Assembly (NCBI GenBank): GCA_937863225.1
Contig: CALMEI010000039.1
Span: forward strand, 148,031-212,030
DNA: 64,000 nucleotides
From: an uncultured Polaromonas sp.
Lineage (GTDB): Bacteria; Pseudomonadota; Gammaproteobacteria; Burkholderiales; Burkholderiaceae_C
Direction of reading: 5' to 3'
Shown: positions 41,319 to 52,838 of the stretch, piece after piece
Layout: every line of letters starts with the position of its first letter
Position numbering within the stretch: the stretch's first letter is position 1
Translations under genes and position numbers: made by a program
The notes under the pieces: generated by a model
What the model saw: only the letters and a program-made list of their open reading frames with translations
Database searches by the model: none
What the model was told of the DNA's origin: nothing

Positions 41319-42602
41319 CTATAGCGCTACGAATACTTCTTGTGCTGCAGCCACAGTGGCAGCAATGTCTGCATCGCTGTGCGCGGCACTTACAAAGCCT
41401 GCCTCGTACAAAGCAGGGGCTATGTAGATGCCTCGATCGAGCAAGCCATGAAAGAGTGTGTTGAATTGGGTGCTGTCGGTGGTCATGACTTTGGCGTAAT
41501 TTTGCGGCAGTTGATTCATTAAAAAGAAACCAAACATGCCGCCTTGGCTATCGCCGCAAAAAGGTACGCCAGCTTTCTGCGCGGCTTGGGTTAAACCGTT
41601 GATTAAATTCTGCGTTTTTCGTCCTAAATCATCAAAAAACCCAGGTTTTTGAATTTCTTTCAATGTTGCCAAGCCACAAGCTGTGGCCACTGGGTTGCCG
41701 GATAAGGTACCGGCTTGATAAACCGCACCCATCGGCGCCAAATGTTCCATGATGGCGCGAGAGGCGCCAAATGCAGCCAGTGGCATGCCACCACCAATGA
41801 CTTTGCCAAGTACCGTGATGTCCGGTTTGATGCCCAATACAGCTTGGGCACTGCCCAATGCAACCCGAAAACCAGACATCACTTCATCAAACACCAGCAT
41901 GGCACCATATTGGCTGCACAACTCGCGGCAACGGTTCGCAAAAGCTTGACTGGCACGAACAAAGTTCATGTTCCCTGCAATGGGCTCTATCACCAAACAA
42001 GCCAATTCTTTACCGTGTAACGCAAATGCTTGTTCCAATTGTGCGATATTGTTGTATTCCAAAACCAAAGTGTGTTTCACTACATCGGCCGGCACGCCGC
42101 TGCTTGTCGGGTTGCCAAAGGTGGCCAAACCTGAGCCCGCTTTAACGAGCAATGCATCAGCATGTCCGTGGTAACAGCCTTCAAACTTGATGATTTTGTC
42201 GCGCCCGGTAACGCCACGCGCCAATCGCAGCGCACTCATGGCGGCTTCGGTGCCAGAACTGACCAAACGCACCATTTCAATTGATGGCACCAGTTTAATA
42301 ATTTCTTCAGCCAGTTCAACTTCGCGTTCAGTCGGAGCGCCAAATGAAAACCCATCCACAGCTGCTTTTTGTACCGCTTCTAAAACGGCTGGATGGCCGT
42401 GTCCCAATATCATGGGGCCCCAAGAACCGATGTAATCAATGTGCTGCTTGCCGTTTGCATCCCAAAAATAGGCACCTTGAGCGCGTTGAACAAAACGGGG
42501 TGTGCCACCGACCGCTTTGAAAGCGCGAACTGGCGAGTTCACCCCCCCAGGAATACTCAGTTTTGCGCGTTCAAAAAGTAAAGAGTTCAAATCGGATTGC
42601 AT
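41319..42602 (-). CDS. hemL: Glutamate-1-semialdehyde 2,1-aminomutase
   Basis: 427 residues, the family length. PLP Lys267 in [24 protein letters not shown] at the N-terminus, [15 protein letters not shown] and [10 protein letters not shown] are all present. It makes 5-aminolevulinate from glutamate semialdehyde for haem. hemE, a later step, lies 11 kb away in the window. The gene is divergent from pilG with a 231-base AT-rich spacer in which I see no clear promoter. Confidence 0.97.
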   Translation of the reverse strand: MQSDLNSLLFERAKLSIPGGVNSPVRAFKAVGGTPRFVQRAQGAYFWDANGKQHIDYIGSWGPMILGHGHPAVLEAVQKAAVDGFSFGAPTEREVELAEEIIKLVPSIEMVRLVSSGTEAAMSALRLARGVTGRDKIIKFEGCYHGHADALLVKAGSGLATFGNPTSSGVPADVVKHTLVLEYNNIAQLEQAFALHGKELACLVIEPIAGNMNFVRASQAFANRCRELCSQYGAMLVFDEVMSGFRVALGSAQAVLGIKPDITVLGKVIGGGMPLAAFGASRAIMEHLAPMGAVYQAGTLSGNPVATACGLATLKEIQKPGFFDDLGRKTQNLINGLTQAAQKAGVPFCGDSQGGMFGFFLMNQLPQNYAKVMTTDSTQFNTLFHGLLDRGIYIAPALYEAGFVSAAHSDADIAATVAAAQEVFVAL

Positions 42603-42833
42603 GGAATTAAATTTGGTGTTGAAAGGAGGGGATGAACTGAATTATGATGTATACAAACTGGTTTGATTTGTAATTCAATAGTGTTAGATTAATGTGACTT
42701 GTCTCAATTCTGTCGACAATTTCCGACAATAGCGAGTTTGAACCAGAGATTATGTAAAAAACTATAGCAGAGCGTATCCATTCTAGTGGAACTGGACGTA
42801 ACATAGCAGGACTTTCAATGAAAGAAAACAATC

Positions 42834-43250
42834 ATGACACCTGACCCACGTTACAAAATATTGGTTATTGATGACAGTAAAACTGTAAGGCAGAGCGCTG
42901 AACTTTTTCTTAAACAAGGTGGGCATGACGTCGTTTTGGCAGAAGATGGTTTTGATGCACTCTCAAAAGTTAGCGACCATCATCCAGACTTGATATTTTG
43001 CGACATTGTGATGCCGCGCTTAGATGGCTATCAAACCTGCGCCATCATCCGCAGAAATCCAGTTTACAGTGGCATACCAATTGTGATGTTGTCATCCAAA
43101 GATGGCGTTTTTGACAAGGCCCGAGGGCGCATGGTAGGCGCGCAGCAATACCTCACCAAGCCATTCGAAAAATCAGGATTGCTTCATTCAGTACAACAGT
43201 TTGCAGGGCGCACCGAAAACAGCGTTGATACAACAGTCAATTCAATCTAA
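42834..43250 (+). CDS. pilG: Twitching motility response regulator PilG
   Basis: 138 residues, a single receiver domain: VIDDSKTVRQSAE, phospho-acceptor Asp57 in IFCDIVMPRLDGYQ, VMLSSKDG and the Lys in LTKPFEK. The DSKTVRQSAE start and its place before pilH mark PilG. In Pseudomonas PilG promotes pilus extension. It starts the pilGHIJ-chpA operon. Confidence 0.9.
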   Translation: MTPDPRYKILVIDDSKTVRQSAELFLKQGGHDVVLAEDGFDALSKVSDHHPDLIFCDIVMPRLDGYQTCAIIRRNPVYSGIPIVMLSSKDGVFDKARGRMVGAQQYLTKPFEKSGLLHSVQQFAGRTENSVDTTVNSI

Positions 43251-43280
43251 CCATAGTTTGAGAAAGTTTGAGTAGTAAAA

Positions 43281-43646
43281 ATGCCAATACAAAAAATACT
43301 GGTTGTCGATGACTCTAAAACAGAGCAAATGTACATTTCGGACATTTTGAAAAAAAATGGATACCAAGTGACCACCGCTGACGATGGCGATCAAGCCATG
43401 GCCTCGATGCTGACTGATAAGCCCGATTTGGTGCTGTTGGATGTGGTGATGCCTGGGAAGAATGGGTTTCAGTTGGCAAGGTCCATTTCACGCGACCCGC
43501 TGTATGCACAGATACCTATCATTATGTGCAGCAGCAAAGGTCAGGATACCGACCGCATGTGGGGATTGAGGCAAGGTGCGAAAGATTACATTACCAAACC
43601 AGTTGATCCTGAAGAACTCATATCAAAAATTAAGGCACAAGGATAG
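43281..43646 (+). CDS. pilH: Twitching motility response regulator PilH
   Basis: 121 residues, a single receiver domain: ILVVDDSKTEQMY, Asp54 in VLLDVVMPGKNGFQ, MCSSKGQDTDRMWGLRQGA and Lys in YITKPVD. The SKGQDTDRMWGLRQGA stretch is typical of PilH, which counteracts PilG. It lies 30 bases after pilG. Confidence 0.9.
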   Translation: MPIQKILVVDDSKTEQMYISDILKKNGYQVTTADDGDQAMASMLTDKPDLVLLDVVMPGKNGFQLARSISRDPLYAQIPIIMCSSKGQDTDRMWGLRQGAKDYITKPVDPEELISKIKAQG

Positions 43647-43651
43647 GGTGC

Positions 43652-44191
43652 ATGAGTAAAAGGCAATCCTTACGCGATCTTCAAAGCCGATTAGCTGAAA
43701 AGTTAGAAGCAGCGAAATCAGGTGCCGGAGGCACAGCCGCTTCGTGGCTGGCAGTTGACGCCAACGGATCAAAATTTCTGTTTCCGCTTAGCCAATCAGG
43801 TGAGATTTACCCTTTGACACCAACACATCAAGTTGCGCATACCAAAGATTGGTTCATAGGTGTAGCCAACTTGCGTGGTGCATTATTTGGCATCGCGGAT
43901 TTTGACGGATTTTTGAAAAATACGAAACCTGTACCTCGACCCGTTCAAAAGTTGTCAGATGTGCGATTTGTTACATTGAGTGCGGCAATTGAGATGAATT
44001 GCGCGTTGCAAGTGGATAAATTAGATGGTTTGAGAGGTATGTCTTCTTTTAAAAAATCAGAACCACCTACAGCCACATCGCCAGCATATTTTGGACATGT
44101 TTATACCGATTTAAATGACGCAAAATGGCAAGAAATCAACTTGCAAATACTGGCACAACAAGATGAATTTTTAAACATTAACAAGCTCTAA
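43652..44191 (+). CDS. pilI: CheW-like adaptor PilI
   Basis: 179 residues with a CheW fold: GEIYPLTPTHQVAHTKDWFIGVANLRGALFGIADF in part (core WFIGVANLRG) around residues 65-90. It couples the receptor PilJ to the kinase ChpA. It starts six bases after pilH. No pilK methyltransferase follows; pilJ comes next. Confidence 0.88.
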   Translation: MSKRQSLRDLQSRLAEKLEAAKSGAGGTAASWLAVDANGSKFLFPLSQSGEIYPLTPTHQVAHTKDWFIGVANLRGALFGIADFDGFLKNTKPVPRPVQKLSDVRFVTLSAAIEMNCALQVDKLDGLRGMSSFKKSEPPTATSPAYFGHVYTDLNDAKWQEINLQILAQQDEFLNINKL

Positions 44192-44239
44192 AAATACGCA
44201 GTTTTATCTTAATGCTATTCGATAATTAAAAGGCTCTTT

Positions 44240-46591
44240 ATGTCCGAACAATCTCTATTCAAAAAGTTATTTTCAACCAAACCTTCACAGGTTGTACTTG
44301 ATGCTGAGCGACAAATAGTCGATTTATCAAATGGAATTGCAAGCGGACCTGACAGTCATGCGCAGCCGGAACAAAGAGAGTTGGCCGAAAAAATGCAAAA
44401 TACACTCGAAAGTACGCCATTTGCCACAACATCTGATGAGTCTTCACCGCCAACACTCAATAGCATATCGGATCGTTCCGAAAACACGGGCGAATTTAAA
44501 ACGAATGAGCCCCAAGCTTCAGAAAACACATTGGATATTCCAGTATTAGGTAAACGCACCGTTACTGAACATCAGAGGATATTGGCTGCATTGCTTGGTT
44601 TGGCATTATTGGTTTGGGCGCTTATTGGTTTTTTTGCGCTGACTCAAGCTGATAAAGTGTCACAGCAGTTGTCTGGCACGGGACAAACATTGATGCAATC
44701 ACAGCGTTTGGCTAAATCGGTGTCGCAAGCGTTGGTTGGAAGTCCGCAAGCCTTTCCTGATGTGAAAGAAAGCGCAGATGTATTAGCCAAAACTATTCTG
44801 GGTCTGAAAAATGGTGATGACGCGCTGAATTTAAGTGCAGTATCAACCGATTTGCAAGAGGATTTAGAAAAAGTCAGCCCAATGGTGGATCGTGCTGAAA
44901 AAAATGCACGAACAGTGCTGCAACAACAGAAAGTGTTGACGGAAGTGGGGTCTGCGCTGCGAAACATCAATCGTCAATCTGCAGATTTGCTGGAAATTGC
45001 AGAAACTGTTTCTTCGTTGAAATTGCAACAAAATGCTGCGCCCACTGAAATTTCTGCTGCAGGCCAATTGGTTATGTTGACTCAGCGAATCGGTAAATCA
45101 GCCAATGAATTTTTGACAATGGAAGGCGTCAGTCCTGAAGCTGTATTTTTGCTGGGTAAAGACTTGAATTCGTTTAAAGAAATTGCACAGGGTTTGCAGG
45201 CAGGCAGTTCGGAATTGCGTTTGGTGGGCACAAAAGATCCACAAACAAAAGAGCGGTTAGATGCATTGCTCAAACTGTATGACCAAACCAAGACCCAAGC
45301 GGGTGCAATTTTAGGGAATTTACAAGGTATCGTGTCGGCACGTGAAGCGCAGTCATCTATTATTGCTGACAGCGAACCCCTGCGTGTTCAACTGGAAGGA
45401 TTGCAATCAAAACTTTCAAGCAAGACAGGTTTGGGGACTGGTACATTAATCGCATTGATTTTGTCTACTTTGTTTACTTTACTCTGTGCAGCAGGGTTGG
45501 CATATGTGCAATTACAAGAAAGTAAACGTCAACAAGTTATTGCGCAAAACCAAAAATTACTGGCCGAACAAGAGCAGCAACAAACTAAACGTGTTAATGA
45601 TGGTAATCAAGCAGCAATTTTGCGATTAATGAATGAGTTGCAGGCAGTGGCTGAGGGTGATTTAACACAAGAGACTACTGTGACCGAGGATATAACAGGT
45701 GCGATAGCCGATTCTGTGAATTACACCGTTGAAGAATTGCGTTTGCTAGTGGGTAACGTTCAAAACACAGCTGGTCGAGTCGCTCAGACGACAACGCAAG
45801 TTGAAAATACATCAACAGAATTGTTAGCGGCATCAACCGAACAGCTTCGCGAAATCAATGCCACAGGTAAGATGGTGGTTGATATGGCCGAGCGTATTAA
45901 CAAGGTATCCTTACAAGCGCAAGATTCCGCACTGGTTGCTAAGCAATCGATGACTGCAGCAGAATCTGGATTAACAGCGGTGCAAAACGCCATTGGCGGT
46001 ATGAACTTTATTCGTGACCAAATTCAAGAGACTTCAAAACGTATCAAGCGTCTAGGAGAGTCATCCCAAGAAATTGGTGAAATTACTGAATTGATTTCTG
46101 ATATCACGGAGCAAACCAACGTGCTAGCTTTGAATGCGACCATTCAAGCAGCTTCTGCGGGTGAAGCCGGTAGAGGATTCTCCGTTGTTGCGGAAGAGGT
46201 GCAACGCTTGGCGGAGCGATCTGCGGATGCGACTCGACAAATTGCAGCTTTGGTGAAAGCTATTCAGACTGATACACAAGATGCTGTAGCAGCTATGGAG
46301 CGGTCTACACAAGGTGTGGTTGCAGGGGCAAGGCTGTCTGATACTGCGGGTACAGCATTGACTGAAATTGACAAAGTTTCACGCAACTTGACGCAACTGA
46401 TTGAGCAAATTTCAAAATCCACTTCTGCTGAAGCAGCCTCGGCAAATATCGTTGCAAACAACATGCAGCATATTTTTGCAGTTACTGAACAGACTGGCGA
46501 GGGCACAAGAGCCACCGCGCAACAAGTTCGCGAACTTTCAAAAATGGCAACCGATTTGCGTGAGTCGGTAGCGCGTTTCAAAATCGCTTAG
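44240..46591 (+). CDS. pilJ: Twitching motility methyl-accepting chemoreceptor PilJ
   Basis: 783 residues. A polar cytoplasmic N-terminal tail of about 110 residues, membrane helix 1 (about 117-137), a periplasmic part of about 260 residues with repeated PilJ-type helical modules ([13 protein letters not shown] and [15 protein letters not shown]), membrane helix 2 (about 396-420, [21 protein letters not shown]), then a HAMP-like segment and the signalling tip [20 protein letters not shown] with [20 protein letters not shown]. It senses surface or pilus state and controls ChpA. Confidence 0.93.
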   Translation: MSEQSLFKKLFSTKPSQVVLDAERQIVDLSNGIASGPDSHAQPEQRELAEKMQNTLESTPFATTSDESSPPTLNSISDRSENTGEFKTNEPQASENTLDIPVLGKRTVTEHQRILAALLGLALLVWALIGFFALTQADKVSQQLSGTGQTLMQSQRLAKSVSQALVGSPQAFPDVKESADVLAKTILGLKNGDDALNLSAVSTDLQEDLEKVSPMVDRAEKNARTVLQQQKVLTEVGSALRNINRQSADLLEIAETVSSLKLQQNAAPTEISAAGQLVMLTQRIGKSANEFLTMEGVSPEAVFLLGKDLNSFKEIAQGLQAGSSELRLVGTKDPQTKERLDALLKLYDQTKTQAGAILGNLQGIVSAREAQSSIIADSEPLRVQLEGLQSKLSSKTGLGTGTLIALILSTLFTLLCAAGLAYVQLQESKRQQVIAQNQKLLAEQEQQQTKRVNDGNQAAILRLMNELQAVAEGDLTQETTVTEDITGAIADSVNYTVEELRLLVGNVQNTAGRVAQTTTQVENTSTELLAASTEQLREINATGKMVVDMAERINKVSLQAQDSALVAKQSMTAAESGLTAVQNAIGGMNFIRDQIQETSKRIKRLGESSQEIGEITELISDITEQTNVLALNATIQAASAGEAGRGFSVVAEEVQRLAERSADATRQIAALVKAIQTDTQDAVAAMERSTQGVVAGARLSDTAGTALTEIDKVSRNLTQLIEQISKSTSAEAASANIVANNMQHIFAVTEQTGEGTRATAQQVRELSKMATDLRESVARFKIA

Positions 46592-46637
46592 TCATAGTAT
46601 TACTGTTTTAAATTTGATTCTTGAATAGCCCATTTTC

Positions 46638-49600
46638 ATGCAAAACATAACGATTCAAACAAATGAAAACGCACCCACGGCTATAGTCGATAAAGGTTCG
46701 TTAACATGGGTATTTGAAGAGGTATGTAAGTCATTAGATGTCTCTATCAAATCTTTGAAACGACATCTGGAAGAGGTAAGCCGCACAAAAGGCGCCGTGT
46801 TGTCGGCGGAAAACACAGCGCATCTTCGGGTTGCCAAACAGAATCTACACCAAATATCAGGTGTTATTGATGTTGTGGGTATTCGAGAAATAAAGTTGCT
46901 GGTTGACGCTATGGATGCAACTGTGCAGCGTTACATATCAAAACCTCAGCTTTGTGATGAATCTTCGGTCAAAGTAATCGAACGAGCAAGTTTTACCGTC
47001 ATTGAATATCTGGAATACATATTAGCTAGCAAAGCATACTCATCATTGTCTTTGTATAGCACTTACGCGGATATTAAAGCGTTATCTAGTACGGAACGAG
47101 TTCATCCAACAGATTTGTGGGATAAGAAGAGTTTTGACTGGCTCGATCCAAAGGTGCCTGATGCTATTCAATCATATGACTTCAGCGATCAGACTCGAAT
47201 TGATTTGGATCGGTATTTGCTGTCTTTCATGCAAACCTCAAACAAAGAAGCTGCCACTTCGTTATACCAATTGTGCTTAGGACTTTCAGAAACACAAACG
47301 CATTTGAAAGCACGTACCTTTTGGAAATTATGTGCAAGTTTTTTTGAAGCTATAGCAAATGATAAATTAGAAGTTGATTTGAATGTCAAACGGATTGCTT
47401 CGGGTATTGTGGTTCACTACAACAGCATGTCACATGGGGAGTGGCTCTTTTCCGATAAGTTCATGCTTCATCTTTTGTTTTTTTGCGAGCAAGCCATTAT
47501 TGATGAACATGATGCAAATAAAACACCTTTGCTGTCTATCGTTAAACAGGTTTGGGGACTCAAAAACGATGAGTTAAACGATTACAAAATCAATCGCTAT
47601 GGTCATTTTGATCCTGCAATTTTGGCGCAAGCACGTAAGAGAATTGTTGTCGCTAAAGAATTATGGACAGCATTATCTGGAGGTGATCTACAAAAAATAC
47701 GATCAACAGTTGAACAGTTTAAGTTGGTAACGGATTCACTGTTGAGCTTATATCCCTCAAGCTCCCCATTGGCAAATGAGATATTAAATACAGTTGCCAG
47801 CGTCGCGAATGAGAAAACACAACCTAAAGCAGAGTTGGCTTTAGAGCTTGCTACAGCAATTTTGTATTTAGAAGCTGTGTTTGGTGAATGGGGAACTACT
47901 GATGCTGAGATGCAAGTTAAAGCTAGCGCATTAGCAGACAGATTAGAGAGTGTTCGTTTAGGTCAAAAATCAAAAATTGTCGAACCTTGGATTGAAGAGC
48001 TTTATCGCAAAGTCAGCGATCGCGAATCCATGGGAAGTATTGTTGGTGAATTGCGTACATGTTTATCAGATGTTGAGAAATCTATAGATCTGTATTTCAG
48101 ATCTCCATTTGATCAATCATCTTTGCACCAAGTACCCAATCAACTATCCCAAATGAGAGGCATTTTCTCCATACTTGGTTTAGAGCCTGCAACCAAAGCC
48201 GTGCAGGTAATGAAAGAAAAAGTAGATGAGTTCTTGGAACCTGGTTTCGACTTTGATAAAGCCCGCGGTATTGGTGATATTGATAAATTTGGGAACAACT
48301 TAGGTGCTTTAGGTTTCTTAATAGACATGCTGAACTACCAACCAAGCATAGTCAAAAATTTATTTATATTTAATGCTGAAACTGGTGATTTGAATCCACT
48401 AATGGGTCGCGCAAAAACAGAGATAGTTGCTGGAACTCTGCTCTCAACTAAAGCTGAATTGACTAGTAAAGTAGATGACGTTTTAAAAGACTCTTCATTA
48501 GCAAACAAAACACAGGTTGCCAAAGAAGATTGGAGCAAAACCAGTTTCTTGAATACACAGAGTTTTGAATCGTCACTAGAAGATGATCACGAGCTAAAAA
48601 ATATATTTTTCGAAGAAGCACTTGATGTCATTTCGAATGGCTTGAAAGCACTCGAAAATTTGTCTACTAACTCAAACGATGGTGTCTCACAAGCCAACTT
48701 ACGACGTGTTTTCCATACGCTTAAGGGTAGTGCGCGTATGGTAGGCCTCTTCGATTTTGGTGAAGCAGCTTGGTCATTTGAGCAGCTATTAAATGCAAGG
48801 TTATCTGACTTAACGCCATTCGATTCGCAAATTTGTAAATTATCTGGTTCTGCACTATTAACGTTTCAAAAATGGGTTGACGATTTAATCCAAAATCGAG
48901 AAGAACCTCAAAATGCCAGTACATTGCGCAAAGCAGCAGAAGCGATGCTATTTGAAAATCGTTTAAGCTTAAATGGCTTGTTGCATTATTCAAATTCTCA
49001 ACATGCAGCTAATACTTCAAATGACATTCCAAGCCGAGTACAGTTTGATTCAAATCCCATTAGCGATGTGAAGTCGCCTGCCTCTGAAGTTTTGGTGACG
49101 TTACCTGACAAGAATGGAACACCCGAATTAATTGATATCAAGAATGCCGAGGTGGCATCTGTTGGAAATATTGTTGATTCGACTTTGACCAATGAGGAAT
49201 CAGGTAACGACAAAATTTCACTTTCCAAAGTTGTGGAGCAGATGTTGGAGGAGAACACAAGCGATTTGACATCTACGGAAAGTGAAGAGCAATACAAAGT
49301 TATTGGCGATCTTAAAATTAACATACCTTTATACAACGTTTACCTCAACGAAGCAGATGAATGGGTGCGACGACTCGTTTCCGAGCTGAATGAGTGGTCA
49401 TTGGACTTCGATCATGCTATTCACCACGACATCATTGGTCTATCGCACGCACTTGCCGGAAGCTCTGCGACGGTTGGATTTTCCGCTCTCTCCAATCTGG
49501 CAAAATCTTTAGAACTAGCGATGGAGCGAACCAGTCATCAGCGCAACAGAACAGCTGAGATAGCGACACTCTTTAATGATGCTGCAGAAGAATGTCACCG

Positions 49601-52316
49601 TTTGTTGCACCAATTTGCAGCTGGTTTTCTTAAAAATCCTGAACCAAAATTAATGAAACAGTTAGATGGTTTGGACGCTGTATTTAGATCTGTATCACAT
49701 AATACAAGCCCTATAACCAACGCAACGACTATCACGGATCCAAAAATTTCGTTATTGTCGGTTCAAGAGCGTAAAGAGGAACTGAACGTTAGCCATCAAA
49801 AGTCAATTGTTGACGAGAATTCTCAAATTGAATATTTGATGAATAAGCAAGAACTGCCATTAATACCAAATTCAAATTCAAATTTGAATCACGAAGCTTT
49901 ATACAAAAGCTCTGATACAGACATTGAATTTAAAGATGTATTGGATCTTGATCTTTTGTCGGTATTTCAAGAGGAGGTAGCAGAATTATTGCCCCGTCTT
50001 GGAGCCGCTCTAAGGCAGTGGGTTAACCATCCAGAAAATTTGAGTGCACGATCGGAGATTTTGAGGACCCTGCATACACTAAAAGGCAGCGCCAGACTGG
50101 CGGGAGCGATGCGATTGGGTGAACTTTCACATCGCATGGAGTCAGCAGTAGAGGAGCTTGGGCTAGAGAATCTTCAATCAAAAGATATTGAAAAATTACA
50201 GCTTCGTATTGATGGTCTCCAATCAGAGTTTGATGGTCTTTATCACTATGCTGAATTAGAAGACTCGAATCAAATAGCTATACCTGGCCAAATACCGGAA
50301 CAAAAGAAACCGTCTGTAAGCCCTGATTCTTCTCGGAGCTTGCTTACAACAGCGCAGATTGGAATAGATCCTGAAAATGTTTTGCAGCAAAGACAAATAG
50401 CTGCACCAGCTATAAATGTTCTCAGTACGGATCGGAAAGACAGTGGCTATTCAATACGCGTTAAAGCTCGCTTGCTTGATCGTTTGGTTAATCAAGCAGG
50501 CGAGGTCATACTTTCACGTTCGCGGATTGAATCTGAACTTGGAACACTGCGGGGTTCTTTAGGTGATTTAACGGGTAATCTGGACAAATTGCGAATACAG
50601 CTCAGAGACATCGAGTTGCAATCAGAAACGCAAATGCAATCACGGATGGAGCAAGTCAAAGATTCAGATAAGCGATTTGATCCGCTTGAATTTGATCGGT
50701 TCACACGTGTTCAAGAATTGACAAGGATGATGGCAGAGTCAGTGAATGACGTAGCCACAGTGCAACGCAGTTTGCAACGAACTGTTGAGATGACTGAGGA
50801 TGATTTAATTGCCCAAGCAAGGCAGACACGTGATTTGCAGAGAGACCTATTGCGTACCCGAATGGAAGAGTTTGAAAGTATTGCTGATCGACTTTACCGA
50901 GTTGTAAGACAATCTTCTAAAGATACAAACAAACAAATAAAGCTTGATATTGTAGGAGGGGCAATTGAGCTTGATCGGGGTGTGCTGGAACGTATGACGC
51001 CGGCGTTTGAACATTTGTTGCGCAATTGTGTTGCGCACGGAATTGAACCATCTGAGATTCGATCTAATACCGGAAAAAATTTAACGGGTGCAATTGAAAT
51101 CAAATTGCAGCAAGATGGAAATGATGTTGTCATCGAATTCAGTGATGACGGTTTTGGTTTGGATTATGAAAAAATACGGGAAAAAGCAATTTCTCAAAAC
51201 TTGATACCAAATGACAGTTCTATTTCAAATTCACAAATTACAAATTTAATTTTCACACCAGGGTTTTCCACGGCATCAGATATATCTGAATTAGCGGGAC
51301 GGGGTATCGGATTAGATGTTGTTCAAGCTGAAGTTGTGGCTTTGGGTGGGCGAATTGAGGTAAAGAGTCAGCAACAAAAGGGAACTACTTTTAAGTTGGT
51401 ATTGCCATTGACAACTGCCGTTACTCAGGTGGTTATGTTACGGGCTGGAAGTTTGTCGTTTGGCGTTCCAGCACATCTGGTGGAAATTGTGCGACTCGCG
51501 CCAAATAGTGAGGTAAAGACTGCATACCAACTGGGATACTGGGGAGATAAAGCAGACAATTTGCCTTTCTATTGGGCGGGGGCATTGTTGCAAGCATCAC
51601 TTAGCAGTGAGGAATATTCACAAAAAACAAAATCAATTATCATTTTCAGAAGCGCTGGACAGCGTGTAGCCTTGCATGTTGATGAAGTTTTTGGAAACAA
51701 AGAGGTTGTTGTGAAAAGTTTGGGATCACAGCTTGCTCGTTTGCCAGGATTGGCAGGGATGGCGATACTGGTTTCTGGTGCTGTTGCTTTGATTTATAAC
51801 CCTGTAGCATTGGCTGCTGTATACGGTGCAGACGCAAGGCGGCTAGTCGGCAATGGAGTTGATAAGCATGTTGCTGATGAGGTTGATCAAAGGGTAACAA
51901 TCTCGGCACCAGGTCTTGAAATTCAAGATACGCCATTGGTATTGGTGGTGGATGATTCAATTACGGTACGTCGAATCATGCAACGACTTTTACAACGCGA
52001 AGGATTTCGTGTCGTGTTAGCAGTAGACGGATTGAATGCCATTGAAAAACTTGCTGGCGAAATACCGGCGATTGTGCTTTCTGATATTGAAATGCCGCAC
52101 ATGGATGGGTTTGATTTGGTTAGAAATATTCGTTCTGACGCACGTATAAAACATATACCGATAGTGATGATCACTTCGCGCATAGCTGATAAGCACAAAG
52201 AATTAGCGATGTCTCTTGGCGCAAATGAATATTTAGGGAAACCTTATTCTGAAGATGGTTTATTAACCATATTGCGCAAATATACACATAAATCTTTACC
52301 CGCAGTCAAGGTATAA
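46638..52316 (+). CDS. chpA: ChpA/PilL hybrid chemosensory histidine kinase
   Basis: 1892 residues. Four Hpt-like modules are seen, around His71 (LHQISGVIDVVG, weakest), His693 (FHTLKGSARMVG), His937 (LSHALAGSSATVG) and His1146 (LHTLKGSARLAG). A CheA dimerisation region follows, then a HATPase domain (HLLRNCVAHGIE, DDGFGLDYEKI, GRGIGLDVVQAEV; about 1455-1590), a CheW domain, and a C-terminal receiver with Asp1816 in VLSDIEMPHMDG. This order matches ChpA of the Chp system. It phosphorylates PilG and PilH. The protein is shorter than the P. aeruginosa form, which has more Hpt modules. Confidence 0.95.
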   Translation: MQNITIQTNENAPTAIVDKGSLTWVFEEVCKSLDVSIKSLKRHLEEVSRTKGAVLSAENTAHLRVAKQNLHQISGVIDVVGIREIKLLVDAMDATVQRYISKPQLCDESSVKVIERASFTVIEYLEYILASKAYSSLSLYSTYADIKALSSTERVHPTDLWDKKSFDWLDPKVPDAIQSYDFSDQTRIDLDRYLLSFMQTSNKEAATSLYQLCLGLSETQTHLKARTFWKLCASFFEAIANDKLEVDLNVKRIASGIVVHYNSMSHGEWLFSDKFMLHLLFFCEQAIIDEHDANKTPLLSIVKQVWGLKNDELNDYKINRYGHFDPAILAQARKRIVVAKELWTALSGGDLQKIRSTVEQFKLVTDSLLSLYPSSSPLANEILNTVASVANEKTQPKAELALELATAILYLEAVFGEWGTTDAEMQVKASALADRLESVRLGQKSKIVEPWIEELYRKVSDRESMGSIVGELRTCLSDVEKSIDLYFRSPFDQSSLHQVPNQLSQMRGIFSILGLEPATKAVQVMKEKVDEFLEPGFDFDKARGIGDIDKFGNNLGALGFLIDMLNYQPSIVKNLFIFNAETGDLNPLMGRAKTEIVAGTLLSTKAELTSKVDDVLKDSSLANKTQVAKEDWSKTSFLNTQSFESSLEDDHELKNIFFEEALDVISNGLKALENLSTNSNDGVSQANLRRVFHTLKGSARMVGLFDFGEAAWSFEQLLNARLSDLTPFDSQICKLSGSALLTFQKWVDDLIQNREEPQNASTLRKAAEAMLFENRLSLNGLLHYSNSQHAANTSNDIPSRVQFDSNPISDVKSPASEVLVTLPDKNGTPELIDIKNAEVASVGNIVDSTLTNEESGNDKISLSKVVEQMLEENTSDLTSTESEEQYKVIGDLKINIPLYNVYLNEADEWVRRLVSELNEWSLDFDHAIHHDIIGLSHALAGSSATVGFSALSNLAKSLELAMERTSHQRNRTAEIATLFNDAAEECHRLLHQFAAGFLKNPEPKLMKQLDGLDAVFRSVSHNTSPITNATTITDPKISLLSVQERKEELNVSHQKSIVDENSQIEYLMNKQELPLIPNSNSNLNHEALYKSSDTDIEFKDVLDLDLLSVFQEEVAELLPRLGAALRQWVNHPENLSARSEILRTLHTLKGSARLAGAMRLGELSHRMESAVEELGLENLQSKDIEKLQLRIDGLQSEFDGLYHYAELEDSNQIAIPGQIPEQKKPSVSPDSSRSLLTTAQIGIDPENVLQQRQIAAPAINVLSTDRKDSGYSIRVKARLLDRLVNQAGEVILSRSRIESELGTLRGSLGDLTGNLDKLRIQLRDIELQSETQMQSRMEQVKDSDKRFDPLEFDRFTRVQELTRMMAESVNDVATVQRSLQRTVEMTEDDLIAQARQTRDLQRDLLRTRMEEFESIADRLYRVVRQSSKDTNKQIKLDIVGGAIELDRGVLERMTPAFEHLLRNCVAHGIEPSEIRSNTGKNLTGAIEIKLQQDGNDVVIEFSDDGFGLDYEKIREKAISQNLIPNDSSISNSQITNLIFTPGFSTASDISELAGRGIGLDVVQAEVVALGGRIEVKSQQQKGTTFKLVLPLTTAVTQVVMLRAGSLSFGVPAHLVEIVRLAPNSEVKTAYQLGYWGDKADNLPFYWAGALLQASLSSEEYSQKTKSIIIFRSAGQRVALHVDEVFGNKEVVVKSLGSQLARLPGLAGMAILVSGAVALIYNPVALAAVYGADARRLVGNGVDKHVADEVDQRVTISAPGLEIQDTPLVLVVDDSITVRRIMQRLLQREGFRVVLAVDGLNAIEKLAGEIPAIVLSDIEMPHMDGFDLVRNIRSDARIKHIPIVMITSRIADKHKELAMSLGANEYLGKPYSEDGLLTILRKYTHKSLPAVKV

Positions 52317-52331
52317 ACCAGCGCTATAAGT

Positions 52332-52754
52332 ATGGTGGATTTGGTTCAAATTTTTAACTCATGTAAAACCATTGCCATCGTTGGTCTCTCACCAAAGCTT
52401 GATCGTGCAAGCTATGGAGTCGCACACTATATGCAAGAGCATGGATACCGTATCATACCGATTAACCCTAATGCAGCCGCATCAAACACAAAGATCTTGG
52501 GTGAGAAATCTTATATCAGTTTAGAAGATGCCGCAAAGTATGAGCAGATTGAGATGGTTAACTGCTTCAGAAACAGTATAGATATACCGCCAATAGCAGA
52601 CGCAGCTATTGCTATCGGTGCAAAAGTTCTTTGGATGCAATTAGGAATTGAGAATACTGTTGCAAGAAAAAAAAGTGAAATGAATGGACTTACAGTCATT
52701 GAAAATCTTTGCTTAAAAATCGAACACCGCCGATTGAAATCAGTTCTCAACTGA
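52332..52754 (+). CDS. CoA-binding domain protein (CoA_binding_2)
   Basis: 140 residues. Rossmann-type domain: AIVGLSPKLDRASYGVAHYMQEHGYRIIPINP in part (core VGLSPKLDRASYGVA), KSYISLEDA, VNCFRNSIDIPPIAD and ALGAKVLWMQLGI-like AIGAKVLWMQLGI. Proteins of this type resemble the CoA-binding part of succinyl-CoA synthetase alone; function unknown. It starts 15 bases after chpA and closes that transcript with a terminator. Confidence 0.85.
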   Translation: MVDLVQIFNSCKTIAIVGLSPKLDRASYGVAHYMQEHGYRIIPINPNAAASNTKILGEKSYISLEDAAKYEQIEMVNCFRNSIDIPPIADAAIAIGAKVLWMQLGIENTVARKKSEMNGLTVIENLCLKIEHRRLKSVLN

Positions 52755-52778
52755 GAAAATCATTCAACATGTTGATTT

Positions 52779-52803
52779 GTCATACTGACAGTATGGCATT
52801 TTT
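52779..52803 (+). terminator. Intrinsic terminator after the pil-chp operon
   Basis: GTCATAC pairs with GTATGGC (one G-T) around TGACA and is followed by ATTTTT. It lies 25 bases after the CoA-binding gene and 36 bases before hemE. Confidence 0.65.
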
Positions 52804-52838
52804 CTGAAAACTTTCATAACCCTGCGACAATATAGGTT

